Shown: one piece after another, positions 38,502-49,145 of the stretch
Numbering within the stretch: position 1 is the stretch's first letter
Layout of the letters: each line of letters starts with the position of its first letter
Assembly (NCBI GenBank): GCA_933228895.1
Contig: OW121850.1
Location: forward strand, 33,985,773-34,049,772
DNA length: 64,000 nt
DNA from: Platycnemis pennipes
Lineage: Eukaryota > Arthropoda > Insecta > Odonata > Platycnemididae
Reading direction: 5' to 3'
Position numbers and translations under genes: made by a program
The notes under the pieces: model-generated
Databases searched by the model: none
What the model saw: the letters and a program-made list of their open reading frames with translations, nothing else
Told to the model about the DNA's origin: nothing

Positions 38502-38759
38502 TCGTGGTGGTCTAGTGGGTAGAGCACTGAGCTACTGACCGGAGAGTCCTGGGTTCAAATCCCGGGCAAGAGCCTTTCTGCCCACCTAAAATCCTCGCGA
38601 TTCGATTTTATACTGTGTCAGAACTTCGCAGGAAATCGCAGGTGGCCCAGGGAAAGGAACTAGGCCCTCCTATCTTGAATGCGAGAATTTTCACATGCCA
38701 ACGTCTTAGTACGGGGCGAGTTCTACCCGCACCTATCAAAAACCAAACTTCGGGTTGAA
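38502..38759 (+). mobile_element. tRNA-derived SINE, family 1, copy B
   Basis: The second copy of the element at 1871-2110. The A box TGGTCTAGTGG lies at 38508-38518, the B box GGTTCAAATCC at 38552-38562. Shared body words include CAAGAGCCTTTCTG, ATCCTCGCGATT, GTGGCCCAGGG and CACCTATCAAAA. The tail is a CTTCGGGTTGAA variant. It differs from copy A by substitutions and by indels, including an insertion after the ATTTTCAC segment. No clear target-site duplication is seen. Confidence 0.83.
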
Positions 38760-39719
38760 CACAACTTTTCTACTTAATATATTCTTCAAATAGTTTTTAT
38801 GGATTAAATGACTGCGGACTGCGTTTTTCAGAGTATTCTCAGGAGTAATCATTTGGAAATTGAAGAAGAACCATTTTACTGAACTTGGAAGTATTTCCTC
38901 ATTACTTACATTACAGAATACTAAAATACAATTCACCTCAAAAATAGTAAAGAATAAATCCAAAAATTGATCGTGCGGAGCCAGAGTCATTTTCTTGAAC
39001 TGTCGAGCAAGTACAAAAACTTCTTTCTCATCATTAACCCATCGACAGTGTGACAGTTCGAAAAGTTTACAGCCAGTAGGTGGAGCGTTTACAAGGCATT
39101 GGAGAAGACTCAAAGCAAAACTCAGAAACATATATTTTCCAACAATGAATCTGAAATCTTAATACCTTAACAGAAGTATTTTCGAACTAAATGTTTCCCT
39201 TCCACATTTTATCAAGGGATTTAAGAAGCATCCTTCAAGGAAAGAAGTGCAGAAAAGAGCCAAAACCCCTCCACAGCATCGTTATCGCATGTACCTCCAC
39301 TTAATATGCCGCACATTTAACAAACACCACCGTGGTTGAGGGACAAGGCGGCTGAAATCTATTAGAAAGAAATTAACATCGCATGATATATCTCAAGCAG
39401 GTATCGCGACAGTGCATATTTTAATAACATATTTTAAAACCAGTATACTGACATCACGCGGACTGTTCGTTAATGGCCGAGGGAAAAATTTGTCGTACAT
39501 GAATGAACGCCAATTTCAAGGCTTTCAGGTGCACGAAGATGCCTCCTAATATAGACGGACATTTTTACGACTTTCGCTAAACTTGTCACAAATTTCATGA
39601 GACTTTTACTGCGCGAGGAGAGTCCGGCATCTCTTGGTTTATGAAATTTGAAACCGCTGTAAATGACGAGGAGGAACATCGCGAGGAACACGAATCTCCC
39701 ACGCACAGAAAGACCGCGA
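38760..39719. other. AT-rich non-coding DNA
   Basis: A minus-strand open frame of 131 codons (38736-39131) overlaps the SINE tail and has no recognisable domain. Nothing else is seen. Confidence 0.45.
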
Positions 39720-40220
39720 TTCCGACTCTATAAACGAGCAGTCGACAAAATTCCCCACCAGGCTCCCTTAGCACGGTGCGGTGAAGCTAAAGTGAAGGTT
39801 CAACAAGAATTCACTCGATTGGAATAATACCGGAGGTTCAAAGGGAGAACGAACGCGTCACCCGAGCGAAAGAGGGGGAGTTTCGGGGAGCGGATGAAAG
39901 CAACGCGTTCCTAAGGGGTTAAGTGCCGGCTTCCAAACCGAGCAGGGAAGGAGCCGTGGCTGCAGCCAGCCTCCGGAGGTGCGGGGGAGTGGAACACAGC
40001 ACCAACGCACTGCGAACGCATCTCGGTGATGGAGTGCGTTGTGAATGCCAAGAGGACGCGTCGGCTGAGGAGTCGTGCACCGCGCGAATACTTGAATCGT
40101 TCCACGGAGATCTCGGTCGTTCATCACGACGCTCACCACTCCGAGGATAGATGGCAAGATACGCATATCTTATTCGGGGAAGGTAAAAGAGAGGATCTAG
40201 CCCCAGCCTCTTCAACCTAG
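39720..40220. other. GC-rich, CpG-containing island
   Basis: CpG-dense sequence with overlapping open frames on five of six frames (64-102 codons), none recognisable. A CTATAAACG sequence at the left edge (about 39729) could be a TATA box, but no initiator stands at the expected distance. Candidate regulatory DNA. Confidence 0.45.
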
Positions 40221-40404
40221 CCATTTATGAGCATAGCAATCGCGGCTGTTCGTGTCAGAAAAAGGGCGAAAGAAAACCGAGGGTATTATGAGTAGCATGC
40301 AGGTCAATAAATATTTAAAATGGTAAAATGTGAGCACGAAAATATCTAAAGGTATCGAACGTGCCAAGAGTTAGATATTTGTTGGTCATATGAAAATAAA
40401 AATA

Positions 40405-40650
40405 TATCATCATTATCATCATAACTATTCATAAACTCTAAGGTTGATTTGACGCCGCTCTCCGCTTGATTCTTCTAACAGCTAACCTTTTCTTATTGGC
40501 ATATTTCTTCCCTTTTACATCCTTCATTACTTGCTCCATATATCTCTCATAAGGCCTTCCTTAGCCATTCTTACCATTCACTTTTCCCTCGAGGGCTATC
40601 TTCATGAGGCCATCATGTTTCAAGTTATGCCCTATGAGATTGTGCCGTCC
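40405..40650 (-). pseudogene. LINE 3' end, minus strand
   Basis: Minus-strand pieces RHNLIGHNLKHDGLMKIAL, VNGKNG, GRPYERYMEQVMKDVKGKK and RRAASNQP run in order and are followed by a stop and a TGATGATAATGATGATGAT tail at the low-coordinate end. The match to HILRHDGLMKTI, GRPRMRYIEQVVKDVKENN and EWKAASN of the 27661-28241 copy is close. One in-frame stop replaces a conserved residue. It is a 5'-truncated dead copy. Confidence 0.85.
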
Positions 40651-40889
40651 TTTTTTTATTTGTCATCATTAAAACAAATCAAGTCAAATCTCGATCCAAT
40701 TCACAATACTTACTTAATTTAAACTTTAAAATTAATGTTTAAAATTTTATTCAAATTGCAATGAGGTTTTTCACGTTGTCAACAGTATTCCAACCGTGTT
40801 TCTTACGCAGCCGCGGGGACAATGCGTTGCTTCGTGATTTCTCATCGCGATAAGCATGCATGAGGTATACCTACCTACATACCTAGGGT

Positions 40890-41160
40890 GACGCGAGAGA
40901 GTATTCGTTCACGTCCACGCATTTGGATGGGGAGTTGGGCTGATATGCTAGAGAAGAGGGGAAGAGGCAATGGATTTTCGAGAAGGGCAAGGGGGCAGGA
41001 TGCGGTGGAGCCACGCGGGGATGAATGCCGTCACGAATGAGAGAGGTGAAGAGCTTTTGGAGAGAAAGGCGAGAGAAGGGCGGCGTGGAGTGATGCCTTC
41101 AGCTAAATGAAAAAAACCCACGCCATTGTGGAGGAAGAAGGCGAAGAAGACTCTCAAAAG
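40890..41160. other. G-rich, CpG-containing island
   Basis: GC-enriched, plus strand purine rich, with GAGAGAG and GGCGAGAG words. The antisense 69-codon frame is not recognisable. Confidence 0.4.
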
Positions 41161-42939
41161 CTGAAATAAATCGTTCCCGCAAATTACGTCTCTTCAAGGT
41201 TCCGAGGGATTAATGGGACGTTTATTCTTGGCGGAGGGAGCTTAGCGCAGGGTCAGAAAAATTGGAACGAATGGAAAAAATTAATAGCGTTGCTCGAAGG
41301 AGGCTATGGCGTTGCCATTTGTGATGAAAAAGCTTCATTGTCCGCGTTGCTGATTTTTTATGATCGAAAAATGCGAGGTAGAGCGGAATCGTAGGTGAAG
41401 GAATAAATCGATCACGATCGCTATTATAAGCAGATGGTATTTTTTTTCGTTTTATGTTTCGCTAACGATAGTAGCACTAAAACTGCTGAGTGCTTCCACG
41501 AATGCCATCTGAGCAAGTGCGAAGTCATGACTCGGCTCGTTTTTATGAAAATTTACAACTCCCCATTTAATTAACCGAATGATTTCACTCTCACAACCCA
41601 GATGCTAGAGTGGCATCTCGCTATTTTGAAATTCTTTTTGCGGTGGACCCTAAATTAATAAAATTCAGGATTAGCTCCGTGAGCTACGGTAGGAGAAGGG
41701 AACGCTTCTCTCATCATTAGCTCCATTTTCCTATTTTTCCAGCACACAGTGAAGAAACACTTCACGAATAGAGAATAAAACAAATCAAAACGTCGCCCAA
41801 TGCAATTGCCTTCATAAAAAACAGTGAGAGGACTTGATATGCTGATAGAAACAAATAGCGGCTGAAATTTATATTTTAGGGAGATAAACCTAACAATTAC
41901 TAAGGATTGGTTTGCTTAAAGGAATTTTTTCCTGGCGTACAACTTCAGAACTGGAATATTGGTGAGAAGGGGTATTATATCATTTGATATAGTTTATTTA
42001 TACTTGGGACAGTGAAATACTGTTCACAAGATTCTTTATGGTTTTAATATGATTGTTCAGGACCATTTGAAGTGGAGTGTATAGTAGTAATAAAAATTGA
42101 GGCCGTCAGAAAATGCAATTATTTTATTTTTAAGTTTCCTTTAAAGGAAAAAATCAAAGTAACTGCCAAAATTTATCCAAGTGATTTTAGCATTGCATTC
42201 AATATGTATCCTCTCATATATTTTTGAACTTGATAGCATGAATACCAAATGCAAAAATAATTTATTCCTTACAGATTGGCATTAAAAGGAATTCAATATA
42301 TTCAAGATGAAAAAAATGAGCTACATGAGATGTGCTAACACACCTCATCGCATCTTGAATATTCGTGAGCTTGGGGTGGAAACAGAGTAACTCTTCTCAA
42401 AAGAATTTTCCTCAACTCGACTCTCTTGGGCCAAAAAATTACCTTTAGAGCTGAATGCAAACTGGCTACCCCACCCAAAATTTATACAATTCAGTCGGAT
42501 TACTAACCACCGTATCATACGCAATTCTATATCATTCAGCAAGTCGGAAAACTTTAATAACGAGGCAGAAAAAACTCCTGCCGTGACGGTAAAACGTGAG
42601 CATCTCTGGGATTTGAGTTTACAAGGTTCTATTGCCCAACAGCTGAGAAACTTCTTACTGAAGGGTTCAATTGCAATTCTATTTCTTAGGCCCTGAAATG
42701 AATCCTAAGGCGAGTAAACAGCTCACTTTCTATACCTTTGTACTTCGTATGGCAATGGGTAATGATGGCAATGGGTATGTCAGTGATTATGATTGGAAAA
42801 CTGCGAGTTATCAAACGGGAACTTGATCAAAGCTAAACCAATGACATACTGAAGCAATTATGGGATTGCGAAATCGTCGAATGAGGAGAGAATCACGAAC
42901 AACAGGGTTTTGCACCTCAGAGGCATTTTAACGAATGGG
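41161..42939. other. AT-rich non-coding DNA
   Basis: No gene is supported. A GATGGCAATGGGTA-type duplication lies at about 42749-42778. Otherwise nothing is seen. Confidence 0.5.
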
Positions 42940-43140
42940 ACGCTCGAAAACGACGTCTGCGGCGATAAAAGGACTCGTTGATTTTTTCCCCCGAGCTCGC
43001 TCACGTTTCCCTTCGAAGGACAGAGGGTTAGAGGGTGCAGCAGCACGCAAATGCCAAAGGGAACGTGAGAGGGGAGCGACGGCGGGGGAGGGCGACCCAT
43101 CTTAGTCGGTCGGGAGACAAGCGCCGCGTTACTCACCGAA
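42940..43140. other. short GC-rich island
   Basis: CpG-rich 200-base stretch (GACGGCGGGGGAGGGCGACC, GCGCCGCG). The minus-strand 92-codon frame is not recognisable. Confidence 0.4.
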
Positions 43141-44827
43141 GCAATTTGAAATGTCCCCGGGCATCGGGACGTCTCTAAAATTATGCTTTATTCAAACAAC
43201 CTTAGCATTTCACTTAACTCACTTAACTACTTAGTAAATGCTCGTCGGAGATGTTGATTTCTAATGAAATGATGCGGGCAGGAAAGGATAACAGGATCTC
43301 GTTTTCAAACGAACGATCCCATCAAATCAGTGATACTTTCACGAGCGCACAAGTAATTTCTGGGTCTGAAGATCCAAGGGCAAGTGCTTCATTCAAATGA
43401 AGAGGATATTACCATCGGATGTTCTCACGTAAAATACCAAAAAGAGTCTTTATGTGGGGTTAGTGTCAACAGATTTACTTCAAGGCCTGAATCCATGCTA
43501 AGAGTGTGGTTAAGAAAGAATATCTCTTGTTAACTCACGCAAAGTTCATTTTCCTTCATCCAAGGATCTACTAACACTGATTCCCAGATTCACATGACAA
43601 TGGGCCTTCCAGTTGCGGCAAGTTAAGTTTATTCACCGCTCACTCCGCATATGAATGTTATATTAATTAAAAAGCAAAAACCGTACTATTAAAATTGAGA
43701 CATACCTACTTCGACGAGAAGTTTGACGGGCAAATTCAACCTGGAAAATACCAGCTAATCAGCACATTCATTGGAACTGCTTTTTTGCAAAAATTTCAAC
43801 CATATCACACTTAAGGCGTCGCCGTAACTAAGGAAAAAAATTACTTCAAAATACACGAAACCATATTTTCGCTTGCATATAGAGGTACGAAATTATTCCC
43901 AGATTCAATTCACCGTACCGTGGGTTATCCTTCGACTCATCGTGCAGTAGCACGCAGTAGTCCACGATCTACCACGAAAAGGTCGGCAAAGTAGGAAGTG
44001 CGAATTATTATGGCCACGGTGAGAAAAAAATTAGTGCTCAGCGAATGCCTTTAAACTAGAAAGTTTCCAAATAGTCTTTGGCGAAAGAATTGTATTCGCT
44101 CTCCATTTTTTTGCTGTGGCTGTTCATGGAAGTGGAAAAGCGAAAAATAACAGAGAAAAAAGAATAATATAAAGGCAAAACCGGAGTACCTAACCAGTTG
44201 TAGGAGATCAGTGAGCTTTTGAGAAGAGGCGGCACGAAGAAAGACGAGACGAGAAAACATGAGGAAGAAGAAAAACTGAATAAGAGTGAAAAGGAAGGCG
44301 ATGGAAAAAAGGCTGCAATGACTCGGCCAGGCAGTTAAGCAAGTGGCACGAACAGAGGAATAGAGGAAGAAAAGACCGCAGTTGAAAGTCCTCCCCAATA
44401 GAACTTGAGAAACTTGAAGAACGTAAGATCCAAGAGAACAGAAAGAGATAAAAAAGGTGAGGAAAAAGTCCAAAACATATAGCGACGGCAAATTTATGTT
44501 TGACTCCGTGTAGGCAAAAAGATGTAGAGTGATCACTCAAACCCCAATACATCCGTGACAGGCTCCTGTGAAGAAAGAACATGATTTTCAATTTCACGTT
44601 CCGCCGCCATTAATGAAAAAAAACCAGTTCATTTTCCTTACATTCGGGCTCGGGGCAACGGTCTAAATTTTAGATTGGCAAGCCATCAAAATTGAAGCCT
44701 TTTCAATTTCCACCGTTAGCGCTCTCATCTACTTTATTTTATACTCTCTTTGGCCAGCTACAAGTATACCTATAGCCATTGATACATGCAATGCAATTTT
44801 CAACCAAGACACGCGCTGTTTATGGAA
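43141..44827. other. non-coding DNA with a purine-rich tract
   Basis: The 44090-44470 part is strongly purine rich on the plus strand, which opens overlapping minus-strand frames of 161 and 129 codons rich in Phe, Leu and Ser. Their hydrophobic composition is what a polypyrimidine strand encodes, and no domain is seen. I do not call a gene. Confidence 0.45.
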
Positions 44828-44842
44828 GAAGGTGAAAGGGAA

Positions 44843-45138
44843 TCTGATTGGTGAGGTGACTTCCTGTCCTAAGATCCCGGGTCCGAGTCTTGGAAGCGTG
44901 GATTTCTCTGAGGAATCTCGGTTCCCTTGCGTACAGTACTCAGTCCATCTAATGGGAACCTAAACCCGTTAAACTGTGAGCCCCTTGGTAGAAGAGAGGT
45001 GGTTCTATCTCTCGCTTATTTTTCTACCTGCTTTCTCTCCACTTTTCCTCCACCGATGCCGAATTTCCCACCATATTTTAAATATTCTTCAAAGCAACAA
45101 TTGCCTCAGCTTCCGGTCACTCCCTTAATAGCAGCAGG
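44843..45138 (+). mobile_element. tRNA-derived SINE related to family 2, diverged copy
   Basis: A B-box-like GGTCCGAGTC lies near 44880. CAGTACTCAGTCCATCTAAT and CCGTTAAACTGTGAGCCCC correspond to the CAGTACTCCGTCCGTCGGAT and ACGTTAAGCCGTGGTCCG core of the 18564-18899 copy. TTTCTCTCCACTTTTCCTCC and CCTCAGCTTCCGGTC also match its 3' half. Flanks GAAGGTGAAAGGGAA (44828-44842) and GAAGGTGATGAGGGAA (45139-45154) look like an aged target-site duplication. It is more diverged than the copy at 46.6 kb and may be another subfamily. Confidence 0.75.
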
Positions 45139-45154
45139 GAAGGTGATGAGGGAA

Positions 45155-46587
45155 AAAGTAATTTCTCCGTCTATAATTACTTTTTACAAGCTTAACGATA
45201 CTAATTTACTCTAATTACGTCACTTATTTGAAAATTATCATTCACAGATATATTATAAAAAATATTAGATTCAAAGCATGAGAAATAATATTCATGAAGT
45301 AGTAAGTATTATGCCATTAGCATGCTTGATCTTCAGATAGGCTAAGTACTAATTCTAAAATTTAAAAATGCCACCAAGAAGAAATAATCAGTTAAATATT
45401 TTTATCAAATTTTAGGGTTTATGCTGGTTCACATGCCAAAAAAACCCCATACAACAACATCTAACGCTAAATTTTTCCCTAAAATTAATACCTCTACATC
45501 CGTATTATGGAAGGAAATGAATCAGCTCAAGAATGCAGTGGCAGTAGTAACCGACAGTATAAAAATGAAGATTAAATGCGCAATTAAAAAAAACTGTTTT
45601 AATTTAATAATCGACTGGTACCTACTTTAGAAATTTCTTCTTTAAGTCCACCTAATATTCCTCTAAAAGATATTGCAGAAAATTTAAGAGCATACTTTAA
45701 ACAATTATAAATTGACATCGAGCTACCACCCATATCGCGTTTTCAAGAATCTCCAGCATATTATCATCGCTTTATCAAAATTTCCATAAACTTGTAACAG
45801 CAGAGAAATAAGCGGCTAAAGATAATATAAATTGGCCGAAGTAATTTAGATGTTAACCACAGGAGAACCATAAATATATGGTTAGATTTATCACCATAGC
45901 TTATCTTTTATCTATTTCCACATTAATAGCTACACAAAAAGGTCTTCGTGAGACTTAAAATATTTTTGTTAAAAGCCTTCAGAGACTGAAACTAAGGACA
46001 TGACCTACGGTGTATTTAGCACCAGTCATTGTTATTAGTATTCAAAATTAATACGCATGATCCTGAAAGTTACTATTTGGCTAAAGACTCTTTGCTACGC
46101 CGACGCACGCTGCAAAAATAAAATACCTACCAAGTAAGCTAATTCAATGTTCAAGGTTTAATTATTTTTAAACATACAAAACATATAAATATTCAAATTA
46201 ACGAGTTTACATATCACCATTATATTATGAATGACCTTATTTAACAAATATAAAGGAAGACTATTCAATTTTTATAAATGTTTACTTTTTGACACTTAGA
46301 TGCCTTTTCATTTGCTTTATTTCATTTTTAGCCAATAAAAACTACTACAGGACGGGACTCTACCACATTACCTATCTGCGATACATTTATTGTTATCTCT
46401 CACTGCCAGAAGTAAAAAGAGCCTCGAGACAAAGATAGCGTATGACTCTTATGTTTCTTCGCAAAGTCCTTGAAGTATTCCCAGAGATTTGTTTCCTATC
46501 ATAGATTCAATCGGTGGTTTCCGTCAATATTGGATCATACGAAAATCTAGATGCCACGGTTACAGTAACCCTCTTAAGTGCTTACCA
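45155..46587. other. AT-rich non-coding DNA
   Basis: No gene is supported. A 69-codon frame at 45421-45630 is rich in Lys and Asn and unrecognisable. Confidence 0.5.
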
Positions 46588-46598
46588 GGATGATTAGC

Positions 46599-46892
46599 TA
46601 ATTAGTTATTCAGGAGAGGCGACCGACAGGGGATTGGGTAATGGTAGGAACATTTCAGGTTATGGAGGAAGGGTGGAGTGAAACCCGGCGTCGGCAACAG
46701 CCTACTCTTAATGACAGGCGCCATGGGGACCACGGCTTATCGTCCTATCCGAGGGTCGGATTAATGAAACTGAAATACCCTCCCCTAGTTTTTCAAGTAG
46801 GGACCGATTTGTCACTGAAAAATCCGCCAGTTCCGGATATCGATCCCGGGCCCTTGGAAAGGAAGGTCAGTACTCTATCCACCATAACACTT
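46599..46892 (-). mobile_element. tRNA-derived SINE, family 2, minus-strand copy
   Basis: The reverse complement shows the family-2 plan. A head with GGTGGATAGAGTACTGACC comes first, then a degenerate B box and CTGGCGGATTTTTCAGTG. GGATAGGACGATAAGCCG and GCCGACGCCGGGTTTC follow, and it ends in CTGAATAACTAAT. Flanking GGATGATTAGC (46588-46598) and GGATGGTTAGC (46893-46903) form a probable 11-bp target-site duplication with one difference. The 109-codon plus-strand frame across it is an artefact of the repeat. Confidence 0.85.
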
Positions 46893-46903
46893 GGATGGTT
46901 AGC

Positions 46904-48924
46904 ACTGGCAATTTTTCTTGCATGCACTTCCTGCTTGTATGCCCTTATTAACGACAATGCAGGATACTGATTTTGGCCACTGAAACTTCTATCATCAAGT
47001 TCAATGGCACGTTTCATGATACCAAACTCTGAGCATTGCAAGCACATACGTTGCCGAACTTGTTTCACAAACAAATAAATTTATTTACTGATCAATAACT
47101 AAGAAAAAATCTTGTTTTTCCATGATTCATTTGTGATAAATCCATTGAACAGAAGAGTAAAAGGTGCTTAGATTTCCGCGTAGTCCGAATGCCCCGACTT
47201 GCAGAATGCGTTGCCCTTGCAGCGTTCCTGCGTGAGCCGGCGATACGGCGATAGACACCTTGACCCCACCCACCAACCTCTTTCGAGGCATAAAAGGGAC
47301 CCTTGAAAAACGGAGATCTCAACGCGAGAGGCGCGTATCTCACGACTCAACTCAGGGTCACTGCGATACGGAAGGATTGAATGCGAATAAAAATAAAATA
47401 AAAAGCGTCCGTATTTTATCTTTCATATCGCACGACAGGAACGACCATTCGTGAACTTCTTTTGAAAAAGATTTCCCGACGCGGTTACAGAAATACAAGT
47501 GGTAGCCTTGTGGTGACGTCGCCACCCCTTCTTAAGCGCGCAACGATTGGAACGGTTGGTGCCGCATGAGAACTGCTTGACCAATATCCGCTCCTCACCG
47601 CCTTTGTTTGTGGAAAAGTGTTCTTAAACATATCGAAGGTGACAGGACGCCGCATGGTATTGAAAAATCATTTGAAGATAGGGCGTTTCCTTGGTCGAGG
47701 CCATGAAATGGAATTCAGACGGAGTGAAAAATATATGGCGCTACCTTGAACCTATCGTTGAAACTGAGCGGATTCGTTTTATTCTTAAGTGAGCACAATA
47801 TCGATCAACATGATATATTATTTCGGAGTCATACATAAATCAAGGTTAGCTATTAAGGATCGATATAATGATTACCTCTGACTTAAATTTGAGAAAAGGG
47901 TAGGACTGAGTCAAGATATCATTTTATAAAGAGAGCCATACTATTATTGTCATACTTTATTGAATATGATTCTCCATGGGTCACAGTATTTACGCAAACA
48001 TTGAGGACACAAATTTAAAGATTTTGGCACTGGGTTAGCTTCAAAGTATTTTATGTGAAGATATGATAAAATGTACTACATATTTTCATGAACGACCCCT
48101 TTGTGAGTCACGGGAGTCACAGGGTATTACACCGCCCGTGAATTGAAGAAGAAAATATTTCAGCATTTGAATCCTACACTAATAGTGAGAACTTAATCAT
48201 CGTAAAAAATACTCATGCGTAAGTAACAATTACGTAAAGATCAAAACTTTGGAAATAACTATTTCGTGATTCAAATCTGTAAAGTTAATGAAATGGCTGG
48301 AGGAATAATGTTCTGAGTACAGTATGGCCAGACACGTGATTCTCAGATGCATCCATGAGCAATCTCAACAATGTGGCACCATCGTTTGTCAGCTGCTCCC
48401 GTTTCAAAGCAATTTGATTTGAAATAAAATCACCGCCTAATTTCCCTTTCAAAAAGTGTTACGCAAAGCAAGAAAAAATCTCCAGGATTCATTTACCCAA
48501 TCGTGGCACAGGAGAATAGAAAAATTTTTAATTTTTTAATAAATGTTTCCTTCGACCATTAGCTCAACAAATAAGCAGAACGGTAGCCCTCACAGAAACA
48601 ATCACTGATGAATATTTCGAGGAAAACCGTAGGGAGATCCGCTTTTTGTAACAATTAATGAAAGGCAATTACGTCGTTTAGAACGGGAATGGAGGGAAAA
48701 TTCAACATGATGGACATGAAGATTAACGTGGAGGGTATAAAAAACTCTGGGTATTCCCCTCGTTCTACGGTCTCGAATCCCGATCTGATGAGATAGGAGG
48801 CATGAGGAACTAGAGGAACACCTCTCTTCCGGAAGTCAATTAGGTAGGAGAAGTTCGAACGGCTTCCCCACCGCCGCTTCATCTCTCCCCCCTCCCTTCA
48901 TCCTACGGACGCTATTCGCGCGAA
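46904..48924. other. non-coding DNA, locally GC-enriched
   Basis: The 47160-47350 part is richer in CpG and includes a CATAAAAGGG sequence at 47291-47300. A GGGTATAAAAAACTC box lies near 48736. Neither has a convincing start-site motif or a following coding exon. No gene is supported. Confidence 0.4.
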
Positions 48925-49145
48925 GGTTTTCTTTTGTTTCCTCGCCGGAAGAGTTCACCGCTAATCCTTCTCTTAACCTCTACGCCAACCACTCATTTGT
49001 ACCCATATTCTCATTTTCTCCACCAGTTCTCCATCCAGTGTAATATTCACATTTCGTGCACAGGTTACTCGCACCACCCCAGCAACCCAAGGATTAATCC
49101 ATTTTTCCAAAATTTCATTTTATCTTTTGCTCGATTTTTTATTGC
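48925..49145 (-). pseudogene. LINE fragment (RT to C-terminal junction)
   Basis: The minus-strand translation includes KILEKWINPW, RNVNITLDGELVEKMRIWV and, in a shifted frame, EVKRRISGELFRRGNK. The NVNITLDGE..E pattern followed by E.KRRI is a conserved landmark between the reverse transcriptase and C-terminal domain of arthropod LINEs. The fragment is truncated at both ends. Confidence 0.62.

Noticed and set aside
44051..44597. 161- and 129-codon minus-strand frames rich in Phe and Leu
   Set aside because: The strand is a polypyrimidine tract, which yields hydrophobic translations by composition. No motif or splice context.
46641..46970. 109-codon plus-strand frame
   Set aside because: It runs across a minus-strand SINE and is a by-product of that repeat.
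48730..48760. GGGTATAAAAAACTC as a promoter
   Set aside because: TATA-like words are common in AT-rich DNA and no initiator stands at the right distance.
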